DNA of 64,000 bases, taken from Methylicorpusculum oleiharenae (GTDB lineage Bacteria; Pseudomonadota; Gammaproteobacteria; Methylococcales; Methylomonadaceae). Where the stretch lies: contig NZ_WUTY02000001.1 of NCBI RefSeq assembly GCF_009828925.2, positions 2,386,492-2,450,491 on the forward strand, given 5' to 3'. The notes below the pieces were generated by a model. It saw only the letters and a program-made list of their open reading frames with translations. It ran no database searches and was not told the DNA's origin. Shown here piece after piece: positions 1 through 9,138 of the stretch. Each line of letters starts with the position of its first letter. Position 1 is the first letter of the stretch. The position numbers were made by a program, and so were the translations under genes.

Positions 1-2161
1 CCCCGATAAAGGACAAATCATCCGGCATCAAGCTAAAGATTACTGTTTTTTGTTGACCCGGAGTCAATTCGATTTTTTTAAAGGCTTTAAGCTGTTTGAC
101 GGGCCGGGAGACAGATGCGGCGACATCGTTTAAATATAACAAAACCGTTTCTTTGCCGGTCCGGTTTCCGGTATTTTTGACAGTGACGCTGATATTCAGA
201 CTTTCTCCTAATTTAAGCTCCTGTTTATCCAGCGTCAGGGCGGTAGTTTCAAACTGGGTATAGCTTAATCCGTGGCCAAAGGGGTAAAGAGGGTTATAGA
301 CATTCCATTCGAATGCCTCTATGGGTTTGTGATCGTAGAGCACGATATCATTGGTGTTTCTGGGGTACGTAATAGGCAGTTTGCCGTTCGGGTTATAGTC
401 GCCGAACAGAATGTCGGCAATGGCCTCACCACCTTCCATACCCGGTAAGAAACCCAGAATAACCCCGGCAGCTTTTTCGGCAAGTGCCGTAATGATTCGC
501 GGACGACCGCCCAACGTCAGCAAGATAACCGGTTTGCCGGTTTTCAGCAGAGCTTCTGCCAACTTTTGTTGCCGGGGCTCAAGCAGCAATGAATCGATAT
601 TGCCCGGTGTTTCGGTATAGGGCTTTTCGCCAAGACACAGTAAGATGAATTCATGGTTGGCCGCCTCACTTACCGCCTTGTCGATATCAATCTCATCATC
701 AAAGGATTGCCCGCCTATATAGGTGACCGTTCCTGAAGATTTATTACGAATCGCCTCTAATACGGTTGATTTTTCTTGAGGGTACAATTCCTCTGCATCG
801 CCTTGCCATGTGATAGTCCAGCCGCCGTTAAGGACGCTTAATAAATGGGCGGTAGGCCCTGTGACCAGAATGCGGGCGTCTTTTTTCAAGGGCAATAGGT
901 GGTCTGAGTTTTTTGCCAAAACGATGGATTCACGAGCTGCTTGTCGATTTATCTCAAGCGCCTGGGGTGTTGCAAAATGATCCTTTGGATCGGGCATCGG
1001 GCGGTCAAAGTCGAATAAACCACTTTGATATTTGACCGTCAGAATACGAGAGACCGCCTCATCAATACGAGACAGAGGCACTTCGCCGGAACGGACCAGA
1101 TCCAGCAGCAAATCGTAAAAAGAAAAGTCAAAGGGCACCATGCTCATATCGACACCGGCCAATACCGCCATTTTTACGGCTTCTTTGGGGGAGGCTGCCA
1201 ACTTGTCACGCGTATATAGGCGATTGATATCTGCCCAATCCGAAACGGTGAACCCTTTAAAACCCAGTTCATCTCTGAGAATCGTCGTTAAGTAATGGTG
1301 GTTGGCGTGTCCTGGAATACCATCGACTTCAGCCGAGTTGATCATGATGGTTGGCGCGCCTTGTTTGATGCCGGCCTCAAAACCCGGTAAAAAATATTCA
1401 CGCAGCATTCTTTCGCCTATCCAGGCGGGTGAACGGTCTTTACCGTTGATAGGGAAACTGTATCCGACAAAATGCTTTAAACAGGTGGGTGCCTTGTCCG
1501 GCGCTGAAAAATCATTTCCCTGATGGCCTTTGATATAGGCCGAACCCATGGCGCTAGACAAATGGACGTCTTCACCATAGGTTTCCCATAAACGCGGCCA
1601 AAGAGGCTGCCGGCCGATATCCATTACCGGAGAGAAATTCCAGTGTAAACCGGATGCACGGACTTCCCTGGCGGTTATTTCCCCCTCTTGATAGGCTAAA
1701 TCGGTATTAAAAGTAGCGGCCATATTGATCGCTTGTGGGAATAGAATCGAATTTTGTGTATAGGAGACGCCATGGATCGCATCTATACCGTACATGACCG
1801 GGATTTTTAGCCGGGTTTTAAGCGAAACATCACGAATGGCCTCCATCATTTTTCGCCAGGTTTCAATCGATTGAGCTTTGTTATCAGGTGTAAATGGGGT
1901 GTTGAGAATGGATCCTACATGATGATTCAAGACCGCCTCTTCAAGCTTTTGAGGGTCGATCGGAAAGGTTGGGTTTTGCTCTGGCGGTATACCGATTACG
2001 GTAAAGTCAACCTGCGTCATTTGCCCAATCTTTTCTTCCAGGGTCATTTTTGATAATAAATCAAGAACCTGATTTCCTTTGCGGGTGTTCATTGTTTGAG
2101 CGCTCACGGGTGACTCCGAAATAAATAAAAAAAGTGTAAGGCAACCTGCTATTGTTTTCAC
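1..2161 (-). CDS. Secreted GH3 beta-glucosidase (ExoP/BglX-like), C-terminus beyond window
   Basis: Glycoside hydrolase family 3 enzyme that removes terminal glucosyl residues from beta-glucans or oligosaccharides, probably in the periplasm. The frame opens at a GTG on the minus strand (2161) followed by a signal peptide (MKTIAGCLTLFLFIS, cleavage likely after PVSA) and stays open for 720 codons to the window edge, so the 3' end is missing. The catalytic nucleophile is visible as Asp308 in GFTVSDWADI (about 1230-1255). The C-terminal (alpha/beta)6 sandwich follows (LGGRPRIITALAEKAAGVI, then FLPGMEGGEAIADILFG), and the last visible residues belong to the fibronectin-III-like domain (PLYPFGHGLSYTQFE, LTPGQQKTVIFSLMPDDL). 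Family known; substrate not determinable. An ATG 24 codons in is an alternative start but would lose the signal peptide. Confidence 0.93.
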   Translation of the reverse strand, partial: MKTIAGCLTLFLFISESPVSAQTMNTRKGNQVLDLLSKMTLEEKIGQMTQVDFTVIGIPPEQNPTFPIDPQKLEEAVLNHHVGSILNTPFTPDNKAQSIETWRKMMEAIRDVSLKTRLKIPVMYGIDAIHGVSYTQNSILFPQAINMAATFNTDLAYQEGEITAREVRASGLHWNFSPVMDIGRQPLWPRLWETYGEDVHLSSAMGSAYIKGHQGNDFSAPDKAPTCLKHFVGYSFPINGKDRSPAWIGERMLREYFLPGFEAGIKQGAPTIMINSAEVDGIPGHANHHYLTTILRDELGFKGFTVSDWADINRLYTRDKLAASPKEAVKMAVLAGVDMSMVPFDFSFYDLLLDLVRSGEVPLSRIDEAVSRILTVKYQSGLFDFDRPMPDPKDHFATPQALEINRQAARESIVLAKNSDHLLPLKKDARILVTGPTAHLLSVLNGGWTITWQGDAEELYPQEKSTVLEAIRNKSSGTVTYIGGQSFDDEIDIDKAVSEAANHEFILLCLGEKPYTETPGNIDSLLLEPRQQKLAEALLKTGKPVILLTLGGRPRIITALAEKAAGVILGFLPGMEGGEAIADILFGDYNPNGKLPITYPRNTNDIVLYDHKPIEAFEWNVYNPLYPFGHGLSYTQFETTALTLDKQELKLGESLNISVTVKNTGNRTGKETVLLYLNDVAASVSRPVKQLKAFKKIELTPGQQKTVIFSLMPDDLSFIG

Positions 2162-2308
2162 ATAAAGTCCTTAGGCTGATAGTCGCCTTGATAAAGGATC
2201 ACAGACAGCAACGGCTCTTTTCTAGAATATAGGGACATAGGTGTTTCTTATGCTTTTGGGGAAAATAAAGAGTTAATTCAATAATTAAATGTAATAAAGA
2301 GGTTCTAA

Positions 2309-3178
2309 ATGGATGCCATACAATTAGTTAAACAGGTCAGGTCACTGTTTTCGCTTCCGGAAATCGCATTACGTGTTAACGAATTGCTGACTGTTCCGGA
2401 GCCCTCTATCCTCGAGCTTGAGGCTATTATTATCAACGATCCCGCATTGACCGCCAATATTCTTAAAGTAGTTAACAGTGCCTACTTCGGTATGCCGGGA
2501 AAAATAGATACCGTTTCAAGGGCCATCACTCTGGTCGGTTTTAATGAATTACGAAATATTGTAATGGCAACCTCTGTAACAACCCGGTTTAAAGGGATTC
2601 CTGCTGAACTAGTCGATATGGATGTGTTCTGGTATCACAGTGTCACTTGTGGGGTATTGTCCAGAAACTTAGCCAAGCGACTGAAGCATCCGGACCAGGA
2701 GCGTTTTTTCATTGCCGGATTATTAAGCAGTATAGGTAAACTGATATTTTTTTCGACTTATCCCAGAGAATCGGCTGAAATTCTTGAGCTTAAAGAACAC
2801 GGCGATGAAGTAATGACTGCGGCAGAAATAGAGCATTTTGGTTTTAACTATGCTGATCTGGGTGCGGAATTGCTTAAACAATGGAAATTACCGCCCAACA
2901 TCTGGGAGTTAATCGAGTTCCAATTGAATCCTCTTAAAGCCAATACCCCAAGAGAAGATGCCTGCATTATCAATGTGGCTAGAAAAATTGTGAATAGCAT
3001 AGAGCCTTGTGCAAAATTCGATTTTAATTTCGATATTCTCGAGCCGACCTTGAGTTCAGACGTGTTGACCTACCTGAAATTAACACCCAATGTCATTCAA
3101 AGCGCGATAGATGACGCATTATTTCAAGCATATGAAGTCATGTGTATCATCAGACCCCAAGCGGCAACCATTTATTGA
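2309..3178 (+). CDS. HDOD domain signalling protein
   Basis: A 289-residue protein made almost entirely of an HDOD domain, a non-enzymatic relative of HD phosphohydrolases found in bacterial signalling proteins linked to chemotaxis, biofilm and cyclic-di-GMP pathways. Recognised from the N-terminal LPEIALRVNELL, the NDPALTANILKVVNSAYFG block (about residues 43-61) and ISRAITLVGF-like continuation, with no attached receiver, GGDEF or EAL domain. The ATG is preceded by AAAGAGGT at good spacing. It stands alone between the divergent GH3 gene and the secretion pair. Partner and signal cannot be inferred. Confidence 0.88.
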   Translation: MDAIQLVKQVRSLFSLPEIALRVNELLTVPEPSILELEAIIINDPALTANILKVVNSAYFGMPGKIDTVSRAITLVGFNELRNIVMATSVTTRFKGIPAELVDMDVFWYHSVTCGVLSRNLAKRLKHPDQERFFIAGLLSSIGKLIFFSTYPRESAEILELKEHGDEVMTAAEIEHFGFNYADLGAELLKQWKLPPNIWELIEFQLNPLKANTPREDACIINVARKIVNSIEPCAKFDFNFDILEPTLSSDVLTYLKLTPNVIQSAIDDALFQAYEVMCIIRPQAATIY

Positions 3179-3756
3179 TTAGAAGCAACAACTGTTTGCC
3201 TTGCCGGGAAATAAAAGAAAAAAGTGTATTGATCAATGGTCTGTCCGGTCAATAGCAATGCTGTAGGCTCTCTTTGCTCAGAGTCTGCAGCGTGTTTTAA
3301 GTTGAGTGGCGAATAGTATTGTTCATAATGAGTTATTACCCTCTTGTAAATAAATCCATTTTTGTATTCATCCGAATCCTTTGATAATCAAAAGCGAAAA
3401 GTGTGAGGCTATTCTCAAGCTTTTTGTCTGATCCCAATGCAGCGCTATAAAAAACGTATAGACTAAGTTTGTACGTTAGAGTTTGTGCCGGTATGCTTTC
3501 TTATTTTTTCTGTTAAATCTCAGATTGACCTTGTTCCCGAATAGCTAACTATTCTAACGCCGCTGATTCCTGCGAATAGGCAGTAACGATTCAGCCGTGC
3601 ATGGCACGATGACGAAGTACACCGGGACCTGAGGTTTGGGACAAATAATGCCTGGCAACGTGTGTCAGGTATTGTTTGTGATGTGGGCTTAATCCCTTCT
3701 ACGGGCAGCGAAAGCACTGTTGCCGGTTTGCATCTGTCATAAGGATCGGATCAATC
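3179..3756. other. 578-bp non-coding stretch upstream of the HlyB-like gene
   Basis: No convincing gene. The distal part (3587-3742) holds a 51-codon open frame in the plus direction that ends 14 bases before the transporter start, but it has no usable start codon and may be the decayed tail of a lost gene. A short hairpin CGTGC-ATG-GCACG lies near 3596-3608. The promoter of the secretion operon must be here but no strong -35/-10 pair stands out. Confidence 0.5.
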
Positions 3757-5946
3757 ATGTTTAAAGCAATCGATCAAGAGTCTCACGAAAACCAATCATC
3801 AGCCACCGGTGCTTATGCGGTCGAATCTCCAGAGCCACACTCAAAGCTGGATACCGGCTTGACTTGTCTGGTCATGATGGCACGGCTGCTCGGCGTAGGG
3901 GCCGACCCGGATCAATTGGCTCATGAATTTTCAGAGGATGGCAGGTTATTTGGTATTGCCGAGTTATTGCTGGCTGCAAAGCATTTGCATTTGAAAGCCA
4001 AGCTGATCAAAACGGGCTTGAATCGGCTCGAAAAAACGCCTTTACCGGCCATTGCGATAGGCGGGGCGGGCGATTTTTTTATTTTGGCTCGCTGCGAAGG
4101 CAATCAGGTGCTGATTCAGTCACCTGATGAGGGACGCCCTAAAACGCTGAACTTGGTCGAGTTTCAGTCATGTTGGTCAGGCGAGCTGATTTTGTTGACC
4201 TCACGTGCGTCTTTGGGCGGTGATCTCAGCAAGTTTGACTTTACCTGGTTTATCCCTGCTGTCGTCAAATATCGAAAATTGCTGACTGAAGTCTTGCTGG
4301 TCAGTCTAGTGCTGCAATGTTTTGCGCTAATTACGCCGCTGTTTTTTCAGGTGGTAATGGATAAGGTATTAGTACATAGGGGCTTTGCTACCTTGGATGT
4401 CATCGCCATCGGCTTGGCTGCTGTCATTTTATTTGAGGTTTCGCTTACCGTCTTGCGCAGTTACGTGTTTTCCCATACCACCAGTCGCATGGATGTGGAA
4501 CTGGGAGCAAGGCTATTCAGGCATCTTCTGAATTTGCCGATCGCTTATTTTCAAGCCAGACGGGTGGGTGATTCTGTTGCCAGGATACGCGAGCTGGAAA
4601 ATATCCGTTCTTTTCTAACCGGTAATTCCATTACTTTGGTATTGGATCTAGGGTTTTCAGTGGTATTTATCGCTGTAATGTTGCTTTACAGCGGCTGGTT
4701 GACCTTGATTGTAATAGCATCATTGCCTTGCTACATAATTTTGTCAGTCCTTTTTACGCCGCTTTTACGCGCCAGATTGCACGAAAAATTCAACCGAAAC
4801 GCTGAAAACCAGGCATTTTTGGTTGAAACCATCAGCGGTATTGATACGTTAAAAAGTATGGCGGTGGAACCGCAGTGGCTGCGTCAATGGGATAATCAAC
4901 TCGCTGCTTATGTATCCTCAAGTTTTCGGGCTGCCACAGTGGGGACTTTTGCAAACAGTGGGGTTACTTTAATTAGCAAACTGGTTACGGTTGCTACGAT
5001 GTATTTGGGTGCCAGGCTGGTGATTGAAGGCCAATTGACTGTAGGGCAGTTGATTGCATTCAATATGTTGGCGGGTCAAGTGGCGCAACCGGTGATCCGG
5101 CTGGCGTCATTGTGGACAGATTTTCAGCAGATTGGCATTTCGATGCAGCGCTTAGGCGATATTCTTAATACACGAACCGAGGTTGCAGGCAATAAAAGTG
5201 CGTTACCGCCGCTGAATGGTCGACTGACTTTGGATGATGTCGTTTTCCGGTATACCCCAGGCGGACCGGAAGTGCTTAAAAATATCCGCTTAGATATATC
5301 TCCCGGTGAAGTCATTGGAGTGGTCGGTCATTCCGGGTCAGGTAAGAGCACGCTGGCGAAACTGATGCAGCGGCTTTATATGCCTGAACGAGGCCGAGTG
5401 CTTGTCGATGGTATGGATTTGGCTTTGGCGGATGCGTCGTCATTACGCAGACAAATCGGGGTAGTGTTACAGGAGAATGTCCTGTTCAATCGAAGCATCC
5501 GTGACAATATCGCGCTTTCCGATCCCGGTGCGCCGATTGAAAAGATAATTCATATGGCCAAGCTCTCTGGCGCGCATGGTTTTATTTTGGAGTTGCCGGA
5601 AGGCTATGACACCCCCGTCGGTGAGCATGGCTCGACACTTTCGGGAGGCCAACGCCAACGCATTGCTATAGCCCGCGCCTTGATAGGTAACCCTCGAATT
5701 CTGATTTTTGACGAAGCCACCAGTGCTCTGGATTACGAGAGCGAGCACATCATTCAGCTCAATATGAAAGCGATCAGTAAAGGACGCACTGTCATTATTA
5801 TTGCGCATCGGCTAAGTGCGGTGAGAGATGCGAATCGCATTATCGTGATGGATCGCGGAAAAATCGTTGAAGAAGGCACTCATGGCGAATTATTGGCCTG
5901 TGAAGCGGGGTATTATTCGCGATTGTTCAGTTTGCAACAGGGATGA
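3757..5946 (+). CDS. HlyB-like type I secretion ABC transporter with C39-like domain
   Basis: Inner-membrane ATPase that energises direct export of an unfolded protein, normally an RTX protein, across both membranes. The 729 residues follow E. coli HlyB along the whole length. Residues about 25-140 form a C39-peptidase-like domain whose catalytic cysteine position is Thr33 (context KLDTGLTCLVMM), so it is a substrate-binding rather than protease domain. The transmembrane region follows (about 155-440; VVMDKVLVHRG, RRVGDSVARIRELE). The nucleotide-binding domain has Walker A GHSGSGKST at 524-532, signature LSGGQ at 628-632, Walker B LIFDE near 649-653 and H-loop His684. Followed after 4 bp by the HlyD-like adaptor. 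No RTX substrate, HlyC acyltransferase or TolC gene is adjacent. Confidence 0.95.
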   Translation: MFKAIDQESHENQSSATGAYAVESPEPHSKLDTGLTCLVMMARLLGVGADPDQLAHEFSEDGRLFGIAELLLAAKHLHLKAKLIKTGLNRLEKTPLPAIAIGGAGDFFILARCEGNQVLIQSPDEGRPKTLNLVEFQSCWSGELILLTSRASLGGDLSKFDFTWFIPAVVKYRKLLTEVLLVSLVLQCFALITPLFFQVVMDKVLVHRGFATLDVIAIGLAAVILFEVSLTVLRSYVFSHTTSRMDVELGARLFRHLLNLPIAYFQARRVGDSVARIRELENIRSFLTGNSITLVLDLGFSVVFIAVMLLYSGWLTLIVIASLPCYIILSVLFTPLLRARLHEKFNRNAENQAFLVETISGIDTLKSMAVEPQWLRQWDNQLAAYVSSSFRAATVGTFANSGVTLISKLVTVATMYLGARLVIEGQLTVGQLIAFNMLAGQVAQPVIRLASLWTDFQQIGISMQRLGDILNTRTEVAGNKSALPPLNGRLTLDDVVFRYTPGGPEVLKNIRLDISPGEVIGVVGHSGSGKSTLAKLMQRLYMPERGRVLVDGMDLALADASSLRRQIGVVLQENVLFNRSIRDNIALSDPGAPIEKIIHMAKLSGAHGFILELPEGYDTPVGEHGSTLSGGQRQRIAIARALIGNPRILIFDEATSALDYESEHIIQLNMKAISKGRTVIIIAHRLSAVRDANRIIVMDRGKIVEEGTHGELLACEAGYYSRLFSLQQG

Positions 5947-5950
5947 CATC

Positions 5951-7387
5951 ATGAGCAGGCGTTTACCCTTTGACGCATTTTGCGATTTAATCAAACGTTA
6001 TGGCGCCGTATTTGAGTATGCCTGGGAACAGCGTGCTGATCATGAGCTTCAAAAACGTTTGCGGCATGAGACTCAGTTTCTTCCTGCGGCATTGGCATTG
6101 CAGGAAACCCCAGTTTCTCCTGCTCCCAGGTTTGCTGCGTGGGTATTGATTGCATTTGCAGGACTCGCATTTTTGTGGGCTGTCTTCGGCAGGATTGATG
6201 TGGTTGCCAGCGCGCAAGGCAAAATTGTTCCCAATGATCGTATCAAGACGATTCAGCCGCTGGAAACGGCCAGGGTTAAAGCTATTTATGTGACCGATGG
6301 TCAGGTTGTTATGACCGGCGAGGTGTTGATAGAACTGGATCCTACCACTGCACTGGCTGATCAGCAACGTCTTCAAAGTGATCTGACCAGCGCCCGGCTT
6401 CAAGTTGCCCGCAGCTTGGCTTTGCTGGCTGCACTCGATAAAGGAATAACTCCCAGTTTAAAGCGTCATGCTGATATCTTTGACAATGATGAGGTTAAGT
6501 TTCAGGAGGCTGAACGATTGCTCACTGCACAATTTGACGAATATATTGCCAAGAGCAGTGTGATCAACTCGGAAATTGCTCGGCACGCAGCTGAATTGAA
6601 TTCAACCCAAGCGCTTGTGCGCAAGCTGGAGCTGATCGTGCCTATTGCGCGGCAAAGGGTGGAAGATTATAAAAATTTGGTTGAACGAAATTTTGTATCC
6701 AGGCATGGCTTTTTGGAACAGGAGCAAAAACGGATAGAGCAGGAAGGCGACCTTGCCAATCTAAAAAGCCGGCTCAAGGAAATTGACGCCATGAAATCCG
6801 GGATACTTGCGCAACGGACGGAACTGGCTGCTGAAACACGACGTATAACACTGGACAGCATTATCGAAGGGCAGCAAAAAGCTGAAACATTGGTGCAAGA
6901 GTTACTAAAAGCCACCCAGCGCAGTAAGCTCATGAAGCTGACCTCGCCGGTAGACGGCACCGTTCAGCAGTTGTCGGTTCATACGGTTGGCGGCGTGGTA
7001 ACTCCGGCACAACCGTTGATGTCCGTGGTGCCAAGTGATAATCCGCTTGAAGTGGAAGCGTTTATCGAAAATAAAGACATAGGATTTGTGAAGGTCAATC
7101 AGGAGGCCGAAGTTAAAATTGAAACTTTTCAATACACCAAATACGGAACCCTTGACGCTAAGATAACATCTGTATCGCATGATGCGATCAATGACGAAAA
7201 ACGCGGCTTGATCTATTCGGCAAGAGTAAAAATGGACCGTTCGACGATGAATATAGAGGGAACCGAGGTGAATCTGAGTCCCGGAATGGCGGTTACAGTT
7301 GAGATCAAGACTGGCAAACGGCGCGTGATTGACTATTTCCTTAGCCCGCTTATGCAATACGGGCATGAGAGCCTGACTGAACGATGA
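5951..7387 (+). CDS. HlyD-like membrane fusion protein of type I secretion
   Basis: Periplasmic adaptor that links the HlyB-like ATPase to an outer-membrane TolC channel. I place the start at ATG 5951, four bases after the transporter stop, giving 478 residues, the length of E. coli HlyD. A longer frame reaching back to 5867 would overlap the transporter by 80 bp and is unlikely. One transmembrane helix lies near residues 53-72 (WVLIAFAGLAFLWAVF), followed by the first lipoyl half-motif (QGKIVPNDRIKTIQPLE), a long alpha-helical coiled coil (about 120-330), the second lipoyl half (LTSPVDGTVQQL) and a beta-barrel end (VNLSPGMAVTVEIKTGKRR), which is the classical HlyD C-terminal signature. Operon with the preceding gene. 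Confidence 0.95.
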   Translation: MSRRLPFDAFCDLIKRYGAVFEYAWEQRADHELQKRLRHETQFLPAALALQETPVSPAPRFAAWVLIAFAGLAFLWAVFGRIDVVASAQGKIVPNDRIKTIQPLETARVKAIYVTDGQVVMTGEVLIELDPTTALADQQRLQSDLTSARLQVARSLALLAALDKGITPSLKRHADIFDNDEVKFQEAERLLTAQFDEYIAKSSVINSEIARHAAELNSTQALVRKLELIVPIARQRVEDYKNLVERNFVSRHGFLEQEQKRIEQEGDLANLKSRLKEIDAMKSGILAQRTELAAETRRITLDSIIEGQQKAETLVQELLKATQRSKLMKLTSPVDGTVQQLSVHTVGGVVTPAQPLMSVVPSDNPLEVEAFIENKDIGFVKVNQEAEVKIETFQYTKYGTLDAKITSVSHDAINDEKRGLIYSARVKMDRSTMNIEGTEVNLSPGMAVTVEIKTGKRRVIDYFLSPLMQYGHESLTER

Positions 7388-7410
7388 GCCGGGCTATCAA
7401 TTGCGTGAGT

Positions 7411-8349
7411 TTATAATTGGCTGAAAAATAACTGCAATTCTGACAACAAATCACGTTCCTGCTCTACCTGTCTTGGGTATTCTGAATGGCCTCTGTCGAG
7501 TACGAAAAGCTTTTTCTCCCCAGGCAACGCATTGTAAATGCTGAATTGCCCTGGCGGAGCAACCGCAGGGTCAGCCAGGGCCGCTGCTATATGCACGGGT
7601 ACTTGGATGTGACGAGCAGACATAGCGGCATCATAATAATTCAATGTTGAGAGAATAGAGCCGTGTTGCTGTTGATAGTTTTGCACCGCCGCCGCGCTGC
7701 CCCAGGTCGGTAATTGCAGGCGCAACGGATTATTTCCGAAACTGGGCACGTTGAAATGTGCGCGTTGAATGCGGGCATCCCACGGTAATGCCAATGCACC
7801 TATTCCGCCACCAAAGCTGATCCCGAGATAGCCCACATGTCCGGCAACGGATGGAAATAGCTCAAGCAATGCAGACACCCCAAGCCAAAGGTCCTCCACG
7901 CAACCGCCTAAAATGTAGCGATCCCGATTGTCAATGTTATGTAAAACATGAACGCTGGGATCGTCAGAAATCGTTTCGCACCGGCTTTTAGACAGGCCTC
8001 GAAAGCAAGGAAAAAGAAAGGCCGCTTCAGAAACAGGCAGATTGAAATCCGATTCATCCCGCCCCCCATAACCGTGTCCGACAATGATGCCCCGTCTGAC
8101 CTGACTATGTTTGGGGATCAAAGCCCAGCCGCCAATCTCGAAAGCGTCTGTGGAACGGTATTTCAAGTCGTAACACTCAAAATCAGCATGAAAGGTGTTT
8201 TTATGTAAGAGGCGCGCGTTGGGTTTTGTCAGCAGGGCTTTTTGATAGCGAGACTGCCAAAACGCTGCAAAATCCTCCGGCGGTGTCGGCGGTTTGATGC
8301 GCAGCAGTTTTTCCAGGGTGTAACCGTATGTTGGGTCGAAATCGGACAT
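7411..8349 (-). CDS. Acetyl-xylan esterase-family alpha/beta hydrolase
   Basis: A 312-residue alpha/beta hydrolase of the acetyl-xylan esterase / cephalosporin-C deacetylase family, which removes acetyl groups from sugars or small esters. The N-terminus (PPTPPEDFAAFWQSR) is typical of the family. The nucleophile is Ser178 in GISFGGG, the oxyanion region is VGHGYGGRDES near residue 90, and Asp260 (ALADPAVAP) and His288 (LDRGHSEYP) complete the triad. No signal peptide is visible, so it is probably cytoplasmic. Convergent with the HlyD-like gene (23 bp apart). Natural substrate unknown; the GH3 enzyme at the window start raises the possibility of plant-glycan or oligosaccharide use, but that is inference. 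Confidence 0.88.
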   Translation of the reverse strand: MSDFDPTYGYTLEKLLRIKPPTPPEDFAAFWQSRYQKALLTKPNARLLHKNTFHADFECYDLKYRSTDAFEIGGWALIPKHSQVRRGIIVGHGYGGRDESDFNLPVSEAAFLFPCFRGLSKSRCETISDDPSVHVLHNIDNRDRYILGGCVEDLWLGVSALLELFPSVAGHVGYLGISFGGGIGALALPWDARIQRAHFNVPSFGNNPLRLQLPTWGSAAAVQNYQQQHGSILSTLNYYDAAMSARHIQVPVHIAAALADPAVAPPGQFSIYNALPGEKKLFVLDRGHSEYPRQVEQERDLLSELQLFFSQL

Positions 8350-8507
8350 GGGAAAAGGAGGTGAGTCTTATTAAACCAGTAATTTGAGCATAGGATTGCT
8401 TGCCTTTTTCTGCAAGCTTGATGCTTATTTAAGTCATAAAATTGAGTTATGGAAAGAGGCCTAAATTTTAGTCAAAATCCATATTTGACTTTTTTATAAC
8501 GGTGTAA

Positions 8508-9077
8508 ATGATGAACGCTTTTTTATGGAGCTTAACGCTTGTCCTGTTTCCTGTCTCTCAAATTTTGGCGCAACAGCAAGAATGCGATTTGATCATTGAG
8601 TTACCTGTGAATAGTCAAGAGGCCAGAGTACGGCCCGAAGGTGGAGACTATCGCCAGTGTTTAATCAGCGAGACAGCCTTACGTGAGGGGATTAAAAACC
8701 AATTAAATGCATGGGCAGCGTTGCATTGGCCTATTCGCAGTGTCAATCTGGGGCGGGCAATAAATTATCCCTGGCTGGTCGATTATCTTATTGAAGCATC
8801 ACTTGCTTCGACTGCTTGGGATATTCACAAAGGGCGGAGTTTAAGCGGGAGTGATAACCTTTTTGTTTCAGGCATCTTATCGGAACCGGTTTTTATCAGG
8901 CGATTACAAGACTTTTTTGAAGGCTCTCCCTATACCGTAACTGGAGTGAGTGTTGAAAAAGTATTGATTGGCGACTCAACAGTTCATCAAAGCGGCTTAT
9001 CAAAAGCAGAAAAAGTGCCGTTTGATGCGCAAGTACGGCTTATTCTTGAATATCAAGAAATCAAGACTATGCCTTGA
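8508..9077 (+). CDS. Unknown exported protein
   Basis: I do not recognise this 189-residue protein. It begins with a clear signal peptide (MMNAFLWSLTLVLFPVSQILAQ, cleavage probably after ILA) and has two cysteines in the N-terminal half (Cys26, and Cys51 in DYRQCLISE), which could form a disulfide in the periplasm. The rest is soluble and mixed alpha/beta. Start at the first of two consecutive ATG codons; no strong ribosome site precedes it. It lies 61 bp ahead of another unknown gene on the same strand and the two may form a small operon. Confidence 0.65.
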   Translation: MMNAFLWSLTLVLFPVSQILAQQQECDLIIELPVNSQEARVRPEGGDYRQCLISETALREGIKNQLNAWAALHWPIRSVNLGRAINYPWLVDYLIEASLASTAWDIHKGRSLSGSDNLFVSGILSEPVFIRRLQDFFEGSPYTVTGVSVEKVLIGDSTVHQSGLSKAEKVPFDAQVRLILEYQEIKTMP

Positions 9078-9138
9078 TCAGTTACCTGACTCTGCATAAA
9101 TTCGCTGAAGGTTAAGAACATTTCTTAAAAGAGGACTC

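Noticed and set aside
3520-3717. 65-codon minus-strand frame upstream of the HlyB-like gene
   Set aside because: No ribosome site, no recognisable sequence, and it lies in the expected promoter region.
5867-5950. Upstream start for the HlyD-like protein
   Set aside because: Would overlap the transporter by 80 bp; ATG 5951 gives the family length and normal spacing.
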